Positions 1 through 12,022 of a stretch of 64,000 bases of DNA are shown one piece after another. A program made the position numbers and the translations under genes. Source of the stretch: Ptychodera flava (Eukaryota > Hemichordata > Enteropneusta > Ptychoderidae); NCBI RefSeq assembly GCF_041260155.1, contig NC_091940.1, positions 31,160,375-31,224,374 of the forward strand. The letters run 5' to 3'. Position 1 is the stretch's first letter. Each line of letters starts with the position of its first letter. The notes beneath the pieces were generated by a model, which was not told the DNA's origin, ran no database searches, and saw only the letters and a program-made list of their open reading frames with translations.

Positions 1-620
1 GATATTAGAATGTAATTCGTGCAGACCTTTCATGTACACGTTAAATGTAAAGAATGTATTTCGTGCAAGCCAAGTCAGACCTAGGTTCGACCTTAGAATG
101 TAATTCGTGCAGACCTTTTGTAATAAATGTGTACGTAAAAGGTATATTTAACATAAAGAATGTATTTCGTGCAAGCTCATCTAGACTTTTCATGCTAGAT
201 CTCTAGAATGTAATTTGTGCAGATCGTTCATGTAATAAATATAAAAAGAGAAAAAAATGTATTAAATGTAAAGAATGTATTTCGTGCAAGCAAAGCTAGA
301 CCTAGGCTCGACCTTAGAATGTAATTCATGCAGACCTTTCATGTAATAATGTAATGAATGTAAAATGTATTAAATGTAAAGAATGAATTTTATGCAAGCC
401 CATCTAGACCTAATGCTAGGCTTGATCTTAGAATGTAATTCGTGCAGACCCTTCATGTTATAAATGTAAAAAGTGTAAAAAAATATATTAAATGTAAAGA
501 ATGTATTTCCTGCAAGCCAAGCTAGACCTAGGCTCGGCCTTAGTATGTAATTCGTGCAGACCTTTCATGTAATAAATGTCAAAAAAACGTATTAAATATA
601 AAGAATGTACTTCGTGAAAA
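1..620. repeat. Tandem satellite, ~111-bp unit
   Basis: About six degenerate head-to-tail units enter from the left edge. The anchor TGTAATTCGTGCAGA or a close variant starts near 11, 99, 209, 320, 434 and 546, giving a spacing of roughly 110-114 bp after a shorter first unit. Each unit also carries AAAGAATGTATTTCGTGCAAG and CCTAGGCTCGACCTTA-like segments. No open frame is supported. The array continues beyond the window, so its full length is unknown. Confidence 0.85.
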
Positions 621-624
621 AGTT

Positions 625-900
625 AAATCGGCGACTGTTGGCCATAGCTCAAGAACATGTCACCATTTTCCCCAGCACATCTACATGGTGAACGTTTATT
701 CGATATTATGGCGTCAACAGAAAGTTAACTTCTGAAATTTAAAGTCTAATGGGTGTTCCTTATACTTTCATATATATGTATATATACGAGAACGTATATC
801 GGGTATATTTTACTCAGTGAAAGTACGATGAGGTAGGTAGAATACTACCACAAACTACGTGATTCATTATCGCATTTCACGCCTATTCTAAATATCATTT
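625..900. repeat. Dispersed repeat, copy 1 (inverted copy at 28200-28390)
   Basis: This block contains ACATGTCACCATTTTCCCC, a CAGCACATCTACATGGTG segment, CGATATTATGGCGTCAACAG and a region near 829-890 about an AGGTAGAATACTACC core. The reverse complement of all of these, in the matching order, is found near 28200-28390. It is a moderately diverged interspersed element of unknown class. Confidence 0.6.
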
Positions 901-1301
901 GTAAATTGACATGTTGTTTATTTCTTTATTGTTAATGGGTATTAAATAACCATGCCCTGTCTGTCGCATTTTGATTGGGCGAGCTGAACCATGTGACTGA
1001 CCACAAATACACAGTAATGGTCTGTTTACATGCCCGTGAATATGAATAATAAGATTAACAACTCAAAGTATCGTAACTTTACAGCTCAAACGTAAATCAT
1101 AATCAATCACAAAATACAATGGAGCACTTGTGGGCCAAGTTGAGATACTTTTTTCTGAAAATATCTCCGGATTTGCCAATATTTTACAGCGCGCATGACA
1201 GTGCGTCGCGTATTGCTCAGTTCTGGGGCCCAGTTGTCGTTCGCTCCAAAAATGTTCGCAAATTTTGACGGTTTTCTCCGGTTCGTTCTATAGACTCCGC
1301 T

Positions 1302-1427
1302 CTGACCATTAATGTTTATTTATGGGCGCGGCCTCGAGGAAAGCCAAATTAACGGGCTCGGCAAGCCTCGCCCGTTAATTTTTGGCTTTCCTCTCGCCCT
1401 TGCCCATAAATAAACGTTAATGGTCAG
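1302..1427. repeat. Foldback palindrome (imperfect)
   Basis: The left arm begins CTGACCATTAATGTTTATTT and the right arm ends in the complement, AAATAAACGTTAATGGTCAG. The arms pair over about 55 bp each with a few mismatches and meet around GGGCTCGGCAAGCCTCGCCC. This looks like a small foldback or MITE-type element. The rest of 900-2230 shows no gene; it holds a poly-C run near 1549-1567 and otherwise unique-looking sequence. Confidence 0.7.
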
Positions 1428-2234
1428 CGCGTCGCCCTTTATTTCTATATTTCATTGCGCGCTTCATCGAATCTGCATCATAATAGCAACCGTTGAAATT
1501 ATACCTCTACGTTTTATCAAGATTAATGCCGCATAATAAATTGCCACCCCCTCCCCCCCCCCCCCCCACAATGTTCGCGGCTGTAAAGTCAAAATGATTT
1601 GATACAATGGATCCGTTTACCTGGGGAAATCGCGTTGCAATTCATCAAATGAGAGTCACAAATAACTCAAGTATTTTTACTTCATCCTTCCATCCGTCCA
1701 TCCTTCATTTTTACTGATTCTATGTCCAGCTGTATAGTGAGTGCTCCGCTTTTATGGTAAATAAGTTTATTTGCATGATCCAACGCATTATCATGCCAAA
1801 TGGTTCAGATTGCTATATTCCATGGATCCCGCACTGTTGTGTTCCTTCCGATTGAGCAAGCTAATGTCATTCACTGTACAGTGTCAGCAACTGTATTGTA
1901 AACATCAAAGTCCCAAATGACACACCCATTCTCCTTGCAATCAAGCTATACATCGGTTAGTTTCTGTCAAAGCGTAGTTCATTGAAGGGACGTAATATTA
2001 GTCTGGCAGAGACCCTGCGATTCGCGTTCTCCCCTGTTGGAACACGCGCGCCCTTCAGAGACGCGACGCGAATCCCTGGCAGCGCGTCCTCACAGCTGCA
2101 CAGCGTAGTCTTCGAATGCAGGCCCATCGTCGGCGCGCACAAAACAAGGCACAGCGACTGTGGAGAGTCTAGGGACGTAACAGAGACAAATCTCAAGTAA
2201 TACACACTGACACACGACAGGTACACCAGGCAGT

Positions 2235-2610
2235 ACGTGCCTCCAAACTGAAAGACTTAAACTTTTGCCCAAACTTTCCCTTGGGGAAGTTTAAACCACC
2301 ACCATGAAAAGAACAACGTTGGATTCATCGTGCAAAATTTGCTACTAATGAAATAATTACCTATATTTACCTACTTTCGAAATTCAAAATCGTTGGCTGC
2401 AATCCCTGTGTTAACTCTATGGGAGAAATTTTTTCGAAAAACTAAGACGGTGGAATTTTTTTCTGACCCAAGAGTTTTAAAGCGAGTCCCACAAAGCTGT
2501 AGCTCACAAAATATTTGTAAAAATTTCGAGTTCGAATACCTGTCTCCGAGGTCCATTCTACCTTGAAATATGGATATAGCATGAGTATTACTGAGTACCG
2601 AAGAGAATCT
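2235..2610 (+). repeat. Dispersed repeat family R1, copy 1
   Basis: Shares an ordered set of segments with 6590-6850 and 43430-43745: an ACTTAAACTTT(T)GC-CAAACTTTCC start, GAAATTCAAAAT, AAAAACTAAGACGGTG, and an end near CTGTCTCCGAGG followed by CATTCTACC. Open frames through it are accidental. Partial copies are seen at 17515-17580 (inverted), 39735-39775, 45840-45965 (inverted) and 46040-46075. The element class is not recognised. Confidence 0.6.
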
Positions 2611-3638
2611 AGATCGCGTTGAAACTTGCAATGCGACTAAGTAACAATAGAGCTTCGGTAAATGCAAGAGTTGCTGATTTACGTTTTCATGTAGTTTTTC
2701 CAACACTGTTTCCTCAGTTTCTTGTAATACAGTTTCATTATCCCGATACAGTAGTTTCCATTGAAAGAATCCCATGTCGCTGGTTAGACAGACTTTTAGC
2801 TTTATAACTTCACTTCCAAAATATGCAAATTTCAAGTAAGGCATTTATCATACCACCATTTATGTAAACGCTTGCTTTGGGATAAGCTACTTCGGCTTAC
2901 ACGGTGCAGTTAATCCCAAATCTACTGTCACACGAAGATTATGAAAGCAGAGTTTGTATGATCGCGCATTCTAGGTCACCTGTCAGCTGTTTTCAACCTC
3001 TGTCAGCCTGCTTGTACCCCTCTTTCTCTGTCTCCGCCTCCCTCCGACGGATGCACTTGTTGGTGGAAACCTTTCAGTGAGAATAATCATTCACTCGATA
3101 CAATTTTGTCAAGACGTCAATGTGCATTTTGCCTTCGTACCTTAGCTAGCGAAATTTAATGGATGGAAAGATAAAGACATTTACTTTGAAACCAGGGAAC
3201 AGCAAATCACATGCTCCGTAACCGTCTGTTTTGGTCGAATGCTAGTCAAAATTGGTGTTTAATCCAGCACCGTTTTGCCAGTCTGGAGCTTGAGTGAAAA
3301 CATTCATACAACCTCCTCGATGTACTGTAAGAATGTAAATTTGCAGCAATTTCCCGTTTCCATTAATGTGTTATATCCGTAGAACAGTGTAATTGTTTGA
3401 GCTAGTGAAAGACTTCCAATCATGCTCAATCAGTGTCTAAAGCGCTGATTGGACGAGAGCTCACGACAGCAGTAGTGAAAGAGTAATATACCAGTGCCAA
3501 AAAGGTCCCCTCCACTAGCAAAGAATATGCGGAAACAAGGGGCATATAGATAATGTAAAGAAACTCGGTCAAAAAGATTAAATGATTTAAAGCGTTGAGA
3601 TGATTAAAGAAGCGTAAACTTTCTGAGTTGCTTTAATT

Positions 3639-4320
3639 AGAATACAGTACAAAATACTACTCACAACCTACAATGCTCTTAATGACCTGGCCCCGAGCTA
3701 CTTAAGTGAGCTTATTGAAATCAAAGAATCACCACGCTTACTTCGTTCATCCAATAAATTGTTTCTCAATGGTCCTGACTGCAGACATCAAACCAATAGA
3801 GAATGTACTTTCTCAAGAGCTGCTCCACTCCTCTGGAATAAACTACCATTTGAAATACGGAAATTTCCTACAGTCAACATGTTGAAAAAACGTTTAAAAA
3901 CCCCGTCTTTTCTCGGAAACATTCTGACATTGCCACAGTTGTCCCACTTCGTTGATTGATTTATTTTTTATCGTTTGATAGACAGTGTTATTGATTGACA
4001 GATTTATTGATTGACTTTTTAATTGATTGTTTACCTTTTGATTTTTATGCAACGTTCATTTTTTATTTCACCGTGTTTTATTGAGCTTTTCCTTTTGTTT
4101 ACATGCCCTTTTTACAGATAGATTTTATTTTATTTTATTACAGAATGATTTTATATCATTTTATTTTTTTTATCTTTTTATTTCACCATGTTTTTATTGA
4201 GCTTTTCCTTTTGCTTACATACCCTTGTTACAGAATGATTTTTTTAATATACAGTGCATTTGAACAATGTCATTGGATAATGGCGCTTTATAAATTTTCT
4301 TGATTGATTGATTGATTGAT
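3639..4320 (+). mobile_element. 5'-truncated LINE (CR1/L2/jockey-like) 3' end
   Basis: Positions 3639-3959 read without a stop as 106 residues typical of the C-terminal end of non-LTR retrotransposon ORF2: YKILLTTYNALNDLAPSYL, then FSRAAPLLWNKLPFEIRKF and MLKKRLKTPSFLG, ending at TGA. The 3' untranslated part contains a ~120-bp duplicated segment (around ATTTCACC(A/G)TG-TTTTATTGAGC) and ends in GGCGCTTTATAAATTTTC followed by (TGAT)5 at 4301-4320, a usual LINE 3' tail. All of ORF1 and the endonuclease and RT core are missing. Its tail abuts the coding part of the LDLRa gene on the other strand. Confidence 0.8.
4193..4198 (-). terminator. Candidate polyadenylation signal within LINE antisense
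   Basis: TTTATT on the plus strand gives AATAAA on the minus strand, about 90 bases past the LDLRa stop codon. It lies inside the LINE 3' untranslated region, so the inserted element would supply both the stop codon and the poly(A) signal. Confidence 0.45.
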
Positions 4321-6152
4321 CTCGCAACCGAGCTCGTCACTTCCATCGACGCAATCCGAATTGCCATCGCAGATGAAGGATGAGGGAATGCATCTGCCAC
4401 CAGGGCAATGATAGTCATCCTCGTAACAGCGACATTGGTACTCATCATCGCCGCCAGGACAGTCGATAATGTCATCACATACTTTGCTTTGCGAAATACA
4501 CATTCCATGAGAGCAGACATAATCTTCTGGATTGCATGTGTTACAGCCCCATTCATCGCCTCCGTCATGGCAGTCCGGTACGCCGTCACAAACAGACTCG
4601 ATCGGAATACAGCTACCATCGTGACAGTAGTAATCGTGAACGCCGCATTGAGAGTGTCCACGTTGGGTTTCTTCTTTCCTGTACTGACAATCTATCACAT
4701 CGTTACACAAAGAGCCAAGGGGAATAATTGACCCATCACTGCAAGTCGTATAACCCCTATCAACCGGTATGGGACAGGCCATTTCATCACTTGCGTCATA
4801 ACAGTCTGGGTAGGAATCACAAGCCTTGTATTCAGGTATGCACTGACCATTGGAACATCGGAATTCGTTGACAAGGCATTGGTAGGATGATCCACAGTAC
4901 ATCTCATCCTCTCCAAACGGACAGTCAATTATTCCATCGCACATGGCGTCAAAGACAAAAATGCTGCCGTCCAAACATAGAATAATGTCTTTGCCGATTA
5001 ACGTAACTGAAAAATAATATGTTTAATTTCACACTTTAGTCTTTGGTTTGAAATTATCAGTGAAAAATGTATTATCTTTTAACATGTCAAATGGTAAACG
5101 TGTGCTTTCCGGCATGCCTCTGTTCGACCAAAAGGGTATGCCATGATGGATATTCATGACAATTTTATTTCTATAATCATTCTGAGACAAAAGCAGTATC
5201 CTTTGACAGCAGATATATTTTAATTATCTTCTTTTGAGAGAAAAACATGGAGTCCAGTTACTTCTCCTTCATTTTCGTCTTCCTTCTCAAAAACGATGAA
5301 AAATCAGGTATCAGATTCCAATTCAACGCAACGCCTGTGGTGCAAAATCCGGGTGCAAAATACAGTGTTGCTGTTGGCAAATGAATTCAAGTCCGGACTG
5401 GAATTCGTTTGTCAACAATCACACCAGACATCATAGGTAAGCGGACAGTGTTGACCAATGGGAATTTCGATAGAGCAGACAAGAAACGGGATTTCTCAAC
5501 AGAACAAAAAAAATGTAATAACATGAAAATTCACGACCAAAGGAGGTTTGATAATTAAGACGTAGAGCTTTCTCACTTCTGGACGCCACACAAGAAATGG
5601 ATATCCGTTCAAGCCCAATGTACCGTAACTTTGTTTGTTCTTTTGGATAAGGTGATGTGATAACAAATGTTTCTTATGTAAAATGTCTAGCGAAGTGTGG
5701 CCACAGAATGATTTTTTCAAACATTTGCAATGAGCGAACAACATTAGATTGTCACGACTAACTCTAGAGTTACATATCTAATATGGCCGCTGCAAAACAT
5801 ACACGTTTGTAAGCACCTTAATTTAATCCACTTAATCCATCACCAAGGATTGAAATATTGACATTTTCATAGAAAATACGACTTAAATCACGGAACTTCA
5901 AAACACCTCTCCAGATATTTGGTGGTATTTTGGGGGGATAAGTAAAATGCAAAAAGGATACAGTCAACGGGACTCTTTAATTCCTACAGAACAAATGATT
6001 GAAATTACACGTTTTTAACTGTTTCATCTCTGGGAAAGGCATGTTTCAAACTTCTATTCACCAAGTTTTATAACCATGAACACATACCTTGCTGTTTTTT
6101 ATCAGATGTAGATGTGCCTGCTTTCTGACTCTTCCAAAATGATTCCATTTTC
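4288..6152 (-). CDS. LDL-receptor class A repeat protein (two 3' exons seen)
   Basis: The last exon is 5006-4288. It starts after a TTTTTCAG acceptor and reads TLIGKDIILCLDGSIFVFD onwards to a TAA at 4290-4288. It holds six LDLRa-type modules. Four are canonical, with six Cys and a CDG..DC..(G/S)DE pattern; two, at the start and third in order, have only four Cys and lack the first and third. An upstream exon at 6152-6088 (ATTATCAG acceptor, CAAG|GTATGT donor) reads KMESFWKSQKAGTSTSDKKQ and joins in matching phase (G plus TT). LDLRa modules bind calcium and mediate extracellular ligand contacts, so the product should be secreted or on the cell surface, but no signal peptide or membrane segment has been tied to it. 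The exon at 10291-10031 or a Met-rich stretch near 7120 could lie upstream; neither is proven. The last ten residues, INQSINQENL, come from the LINE tail. Confidence 0.7.
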
Positions 6153-6589
6153 CTGATAATATAATGTATAAAACAACTCTTGTAAACACTTAGAACAAAG
6201 CCTGATCAATTTCAGTTATCACATTGGCGGACATAAATGGACTTTAAGAACTCAAACATTTGGGGAAGGCTTATCTATCGTTTAAGCCGAGATGCCCACA
6301 AATTTCAATTTCAAACTCTCCATTCTGTTTACACAACGCACATTGCAACAGGAGTAACGGAGATATATCAACGTTCGTGCCGTAATTAACAGGTTTAGTC
6401 ACTTAATCGACCGGGATCGTGTGATGTAAAGTTCGCGCAAAGTGCGTTCATAAAAAAGGCATCATGGCTGAAAATTACGAATAAATCCTCAACACTGAAT
6501 AATCCTACTCAGCCACACTCTTAAGATAGTTCTGTCCTCGAAACCGAAATTCAAGATTTGTTCGACTCGTCATCATGATCAACTTCATC

Positions 6590-6850
6590 AACTGTATAAA
6601 TCAAATAGAAAAATAAAGATCGGTGAAGTTTTGTAACAGAGAAACAAATTACCAATGTTTAGTGACATTTGAAATTCAAAGTCTTCCGTAAGTCTTTGGG
6701 GTAATGTTCTATTTTTAGAAAAACTAAGACGGTGAATTTTTTTTTCTCAAAGATATTTAAATGAGCCCCACGGGAGATAAAACAGAAAAGTATTGAAAAA
6801 ATCAAGAGTCGAGTATCTGTCCCCGAGGCGCATTCTACCTTAAATCACAG
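6590..6850 (+). repeat. Dispersed repeat family R1, copy 2
   Basis: Matches 2235-2610 through GAAATTCAAAGT, AAAAACTAAGACGGTGAATT and the end CTGTCCCCGAGGCGCATTC. It lies in the presumed 5' intron of the LDLRa gene and on the opposite strand to it. Confidence 0.6.
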
Positions 6851-7534
6851 AGTATCATAGACAGAGTGGTAACGCCTGCATGCCTTTTGTTCCATGGTCG
6901 TCTCGGTAGACTATTGGCTTTTCATATTAAAATGAGCTTCAAAGGTGTTAAACTTTTTGGAGGCTTTGTTTGTGGTTGATAATTACACGAGATTATGCGA
7001 AACATACGACGAGATGGCATCGTACTGCCAGTCGCGTAGCAACCATAGTTACTTTGTGAGCTTTCAGGCCAGAAACACTGCTTCACGCCAATCAAAACAT
7101 AACACGCCAGCAGTTTCATAAACATGTCCTTCCTTGACGCACGTGTGAAAGACGGTATGATTGACCGTAAACCATTGAGTAAAACCAGACAGTATCGATA
7201 AAAGACTTTCAAATTTGGTTCAAACACACTCATTATATATTCATAAAAATATGAGAGGAATTTTTAAAACGGTAAAACTCACTTTCCTGAAGCTCAAAAC
7301 ACTCCCGTTTTCGCCAGCACGTCAATTCTGCTCAGCACCACACGAAAACAACAATACAAACTTTGCCGAACATACTTTCGCTTAACAATTGGCGAAAATC
7401 CGAAAATTACCGAAGGATTCATGGTCGGCACTCTTCGGAAAAGAGAGGCGAGAGCAACCTGAGGCGAGGCGAACATGGATGGGTTACGTAACCGCTTCAC
7501 GCCTTAAACAATACCCGTTGCGACTCTATCTATC

Positions 7535-7571
7535 CACAGTCCCTCTATAGATAGAGGATAGAGGGACTGTG
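7535..7571. repeat. Small palindrome with CACAGTCCCTC core
   Basis: CACAGTCCCTC at 7535-7545 faces its exact reverse complement GAGGGACTGTG at 7561-7571 across a short TATAGATAGAGGATA spacer. The same 11-mer recurs elsewhere in the window (10792, 16215, 25785, 40916, 51319, 51389). Confidence 0.75.
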
Positions 7572-7739
7572 ATCTATCTTTCTCTATCAGTGGATCAGTG
7601 GGTTGGTAAGGAGACACAAACGTGAGGTTGCACACACCATGGAGGTAGTAGGACCTCCATGCACACACACATAACTATCCTCACTTACCCCGTGGAGGTT
7701 GGAATGATCCTTTTCCATCCATGGCCAGAAGTCGGGATT

Positions 7740-9835
7740 TTTTCATTTTAGACATTTTTACATTTTAGTAGTGCATGTTTGACATGTTAGGTCGGAACTA
7801 ACGTGACCAAAAAAGCCAAACTTGCAAACCTATCGTGTATCGTGCAGACCCAACATATCCGCACCTATCGTTTCTAAAATGTCTAACGTGTATGTCAGGT
7901 CGGAACTAACGTGCCTAAAATGCCAACGTGCAAACCTATCGTGTATCGTGCAGATCTAAGTGTAAGAACCTAGTGTCTAACATGTCTAACGTATATTTTA
8001 GGGCGTACAAGATAAGTCCTATTCTATCATGCCAATCGTGCAAAGCTATCGTGTATCGTGCACATGCAGCCAACATGTACGCACCTATCGTTTCTAAATG
8101 TCTAACGTGTATATCATGACTGTACGATTGACATACGGTATGGTACCATACCATACGACTTACTGTATCTGGACATACACGTTAGACATTTTAGACACGT
8201 TAGGTCCGTACACGTTGGTCAGCACGTTACACGAAAAGTTTGCACGATTGGCATGATAGATTTTGACTCGTGGACAACCTAAAATGACATACACGTTAGA
8301 CACTTTAGACACGTTAGCTCCGTAAATCTTAGGTCGGCACTTATACTATGTGTCTCAAGATTGTACGGACTTAACGTGTCTCAAATGTCAACGTGCATGT
8401 CATTTTAGGCTCTCAACATGGGTCAAAATCTATCATGCCAATCGTGCAAACTTATCGTGTAACGTGCCGACCTAACGTGTACGGACCTAAAGTGTCTAAA
8501 ACGTCTAACATGTATATCATGACTGTACCATTCAACTTATCTGGAGCCCCTAAAATGACATACACGTTAGACATTTTAGACACGTTAGATCCGTACACGT
8601 TAGGTATGCACGATACATGATAGGTTTGCATGATTGCCATGATAGCTCTTGACTCATTTGAGACCCTCATAATGGACATACACGTTTGACATTTAGACAC
8701 GTTAGCTCTGTCACGGTCAGGTCGGCACGTTATACGATATGTCTCATGATTGCCATGATACAATTCTACTTATCTGAACCCTAAAATGACGTACACTTTT
8801 GACGTCTATGTCTAACGTGTATGACATTTCGTGCAAACCTATCTTGTATCGTGCAGACCTAACGTGTACGGACCTAACGTGTCTAAAATGTCTAACGTGT
8901 ATGTCATTTTAGGTTCTCCACATGACTCCAATTTCTATCATGCATCGTGCAAACCTATTGTGTATCGTGCAAACTAACGTGTACGGACCTAGCGTGTCTA
9001 AAATGTCTAACGTGTATGTCATTTTAGGTTTTCGAAATCTGTCAAAATCTACCATGCCAATCGTGCAAACCTATCGTGTATCGTGCAAACCATAACGTGT
9101 ACGGACCTAACGTGTCTAAAATGTCTAACGTGTATGTCATTTTAGGTTTCCACATGACTCCAATTTCTATCATGCCAATCATGCAAACTTATCGTGTATC
9201 GTGCAAACCTAACGTGTACGGACCTAACGTGTCTAAAATGTCTAACGTGTATGTCATTTTAGGTTTTCGACATCAGTCAAAATCTACCATGCCAATCGTG
9301 CAAACCTAACGTGTACGGACCTAACGTGTCTAAAATGTCTAACGTGTATGTCATTTTAGGTTGTCCACATGACTCCAATTTCTATCATGCCAATCGTGCA
9401 AACCTATCGTGTATCGTGCAAACCATAACGTGTACGGACCTAACGTGTCTAAAATGTCTAACGTGTATGTCATTTTAGGTTCTCCACATGACTCCAATTT
9501 CTATCATGCCAATCATGCAAACCTATCGTGTATCGTGCAAACCTAACGTGTACGGACCTAACGTGTCTAAAATGTCTAACGTGTATGTCATTTTAGGTTT
9601 TCCACATGAGTCAAAATCTACCATGCCAATCGTGCAAACCTATCGTGTATCGTGCAAACCTAACGTGTACGGACCTAACGTGTCTAAAATGTCTAACGTG
9701 TATGTCATTTTAGGTTCTCCACATGACTCCAATTTCTATCATGCCAATCATGCAAACCTATCATGTATCGTGCAAACCTAACGTGTACGGACCTAACGTG
9801 TCTAAAATGTCTAATGTGCAGACTTTTACAGTGTT
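7740..9835. repeat. Tandem satellite, ~118-bp unit, with orientation switches
   Basis: From about 8830 to 9830 the array is regular. TCTAACGTGT followed by ATGTCATTTTAGG starts at 8891, 9006, 9124, 9241, 9338, 9457, 9575 and 9692, with a last variant at 9810. Spacings are 115-119 bp except one 97-bp unit. Between about 8160-8340 and 8550-8760 the units lie in the opposite orientation (CATACACGTTAGACATTTTA). Reading frames through the array are by-products of its period and not genes. The repeated CGTGCA(A/G)A motif resembles one in the satellite at 1-620. Confidence 0.9.
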
Positions 9836-10030
9836 TAGTCATGCACGTTTGTCCTACACGTTTGGGTTCTATAATGTACAATGGCATACAATTGCCTATA
9901 GCACGATAGCTTCAACAATGTGAAACGTGCATTTTTACCAACTACTGGCCATAGCTCTCCTTTTCCTCTGTACATGCTCATTCACTCAAACACCCATACA
10001 CACAATGCAAGTCATGGTCATCATATTTAC

Positions 10031-10291
10031 CCGAAGCGAGGGTTTGCCAACATATCTGGCCTCAGTGGCTGTATTTGCAGATTTCTCTGCAAACAGTGGA
10101 TTCAAACCTCCAGTGATCGTTAACGTTGGATTCATATTCAGTGAAGTGGATCCTTTGATTCGGTTTCGAAGAGTACTTTTGGAACCTCTAAAAGCTGCCG
10201 TTGCTTTGATTCGATCAGCATCGCCAAGTCTTGCCAGTCCACACGCAACCACAAGCACCAGTGAGACACGAAGCATCTCGTGTAGCCCCAT
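10031..10291 (-). CDS. First coding exon of an unidentified secreted protein
   Basis: The ATG at 10291 opens an 87-codon stretch ending CTTCGG|GTAAAT, a good donor in phase 0. The N-terminus MLRVSLVLVVACGLARLG is a clear signal peptide (cleavage probably near GLARLGDA). The rest is basic and polar (FRGSKSTLRNRIKGSTS, then NPLFAEKSANTATEARYVG) with no family I recognise. A CATAAATA element lies about 60 bp upstream, on the same strand, as expected for a TATA-type promoter. The following exon is unknown. The next exons on this strand are those of the LDLRa gene about 3.9 kb away, with the satellite in between. The phase-0 end does not match the start chosen for exon 6152-6088, so a join would need another exon or acceptor. 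Confidence 0.45.
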
Positions 10292-11613
10292 ATCGACTGG
10301 CTTCTTTCAAAACCAATCGATGGAGATCTGTGTGGACGTTCGTTGAAGACGCTTATTTATGCATTTTGCAATCACACATGAATTTTAAGGATTCAAACTC
10401 GTGATCTGTGATGTGAGAATAAACGAAAGCTTTTCCGGCTTCGTACACAAGATTTTTTTTTAAATTTCAATTTTCATTATTGGAAAAAAATAAAACATTA
10501 ATCTAATACACATTGGTCGTCTTTGAATAATAGCTATTAATACGTGCATTATTCTGATTAGTAAAAAAGATTAGTAAAAATATTAATCATATTTTAATAA
10601 ATACTTATATTCAAACATAAAAAAACAAGTTGCGATATGCTGCATTATCGATGCTTTATGATTAATATCCAGCATAATTGTTCATAATTGGTATTTCATA
10701 ATTGTTAAACGAACTGCCTTACAGATATTTATTCTGTGTCCTTGACATTATTTACAGATTCCTGTTCACAGGATTATTTCAGCCACAGTCAGAGGGACTG
10801 TGTTTCAGCGAAAAACACTCCAGAAAAATAAGGTATTTCCTGTGTACAGAAGGCTATTCACAGTGTGACTGCATGCTTCAGAGCTGGAGTCTTTAAGATA
10901 AGCTGTCCTAAAGCTTTCCTGAATGGCTTTCAAAAAATTGCGCAAGTGCCTTAAAGGTCCTTGACAATATGCACATTTATGGGTATATGATACGTGTACG
11001 AAGGCAGAAAGTCTCGCCCATAGTGGTTCCGGAAAAAACATGTGCAAGACATGAATTCCAATCTTTAGAAGATCTGCTGACTTAGAAATGGTGGGATCAA
11101 AGCAGGTCTCTGATCCGCACCGATGATGATGTTGTAACATGTAACAACTACGGGATTCAATATTTAAGAGCTTACATGACGCGTACTGCTGTCGTATGAG
11201 TGTGAGGTAATCACAGCACGCTTATTGAAAGTTTTAACTACTGTAACTTATTTCGAGACAAACTGTTGTGAGATGTGGAATGCATGTCTCAACAGCACTT
11301 GACAATGACGCTTTCTCTTTCATCCTCAAAAACAAACAGTATAATAATGCAAACTGACCATCATACATGTCATGAACTGCAAGTAACAAGGACAGCGTGA
11401 GAAATATTTCAAACAAAGTAATACTATGCAAATAAATATCCGAATGTCCTAAAACTTTGATTATTGTATCACCTATTTTAATGTTAGCATATTTATGGTT
11501 TCATTTTATATTCCACTGCACCAGTTTCATCTTCAAAACGGTGTAAAAGCCCATAATACCAAGCAAATTTCTGATGATTTGATGCGACTGAAATTCATCT
11601 TCAAGTTACCCGC

Positions 11614-11811
<198 letters not shown>

Positions 11812-11899
11812 GATATCTGAAAGGAATGAACCAGTTGCTTCGAAATTAATGAAACATGGCACCAACCAGGCACCAACCGTGTAAACAGATCAAGTAAAC

Positions 11900-12022
11900 A
11901 CCTATTACCTGGCCATGAGGGCTATAGCGCCCGTTTATTACCCTCAGAGGCCGAGGGGTATAGCGATGTGTTTCTGGTAACGCATGGCCACGAGGGTTGA
12001 TGAATAGGTGCTATAGATCTGA
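11900..12022. repeat. Imperfect foldback sharing TGGCCATGAGGGC motif
   Basis: Terminal CACCTATT and AATAGGTG are inverted. TGGCCATGAGGGC on the left faces a related CATGGCCACGAGGG on the right. The same TGGCCATGAGGGC occurs in both arms of the perfect palindrome at 51275-51443, so the two may belong to one foldback family. Confidence 0.5.

Noticed and set aside
2371-2844. 157-codon open frame on the minus strand
   Set aside because: It lies in the R1 dispersed repeat and has no family similarity or splice context.
6530-6585. Acceptor-like ATTTATACAG followed by VDEVDHDDESNKS on the minus strand
   Set aside because: The acidic frame meets a stop at once and no donor follows.
6922-7233. Minus-strand frame with a short hydrophobic Met-led stretch (MKLLACYVLIGV) as first exon of the LDLRa gene
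   Set aside because: Its usable donors end in a phase that does not fit the exon at 6152-6088, and the hydrophobic stretch is short. It was kept only as a possibility.
8393-9923. Repeated VYGPNVSKMSNVYVILG-type frames
   Set aside because: They follow from the 118-bp satellite. No start context, splice sites or conserved domain supports coding.
10805-11140. 111-codon minus-strand frame with many Cys and His
   Set aside because: No family similarity, no signal peptide and no splice sites that fit; the spacing of Cys/His does not match a known finger.
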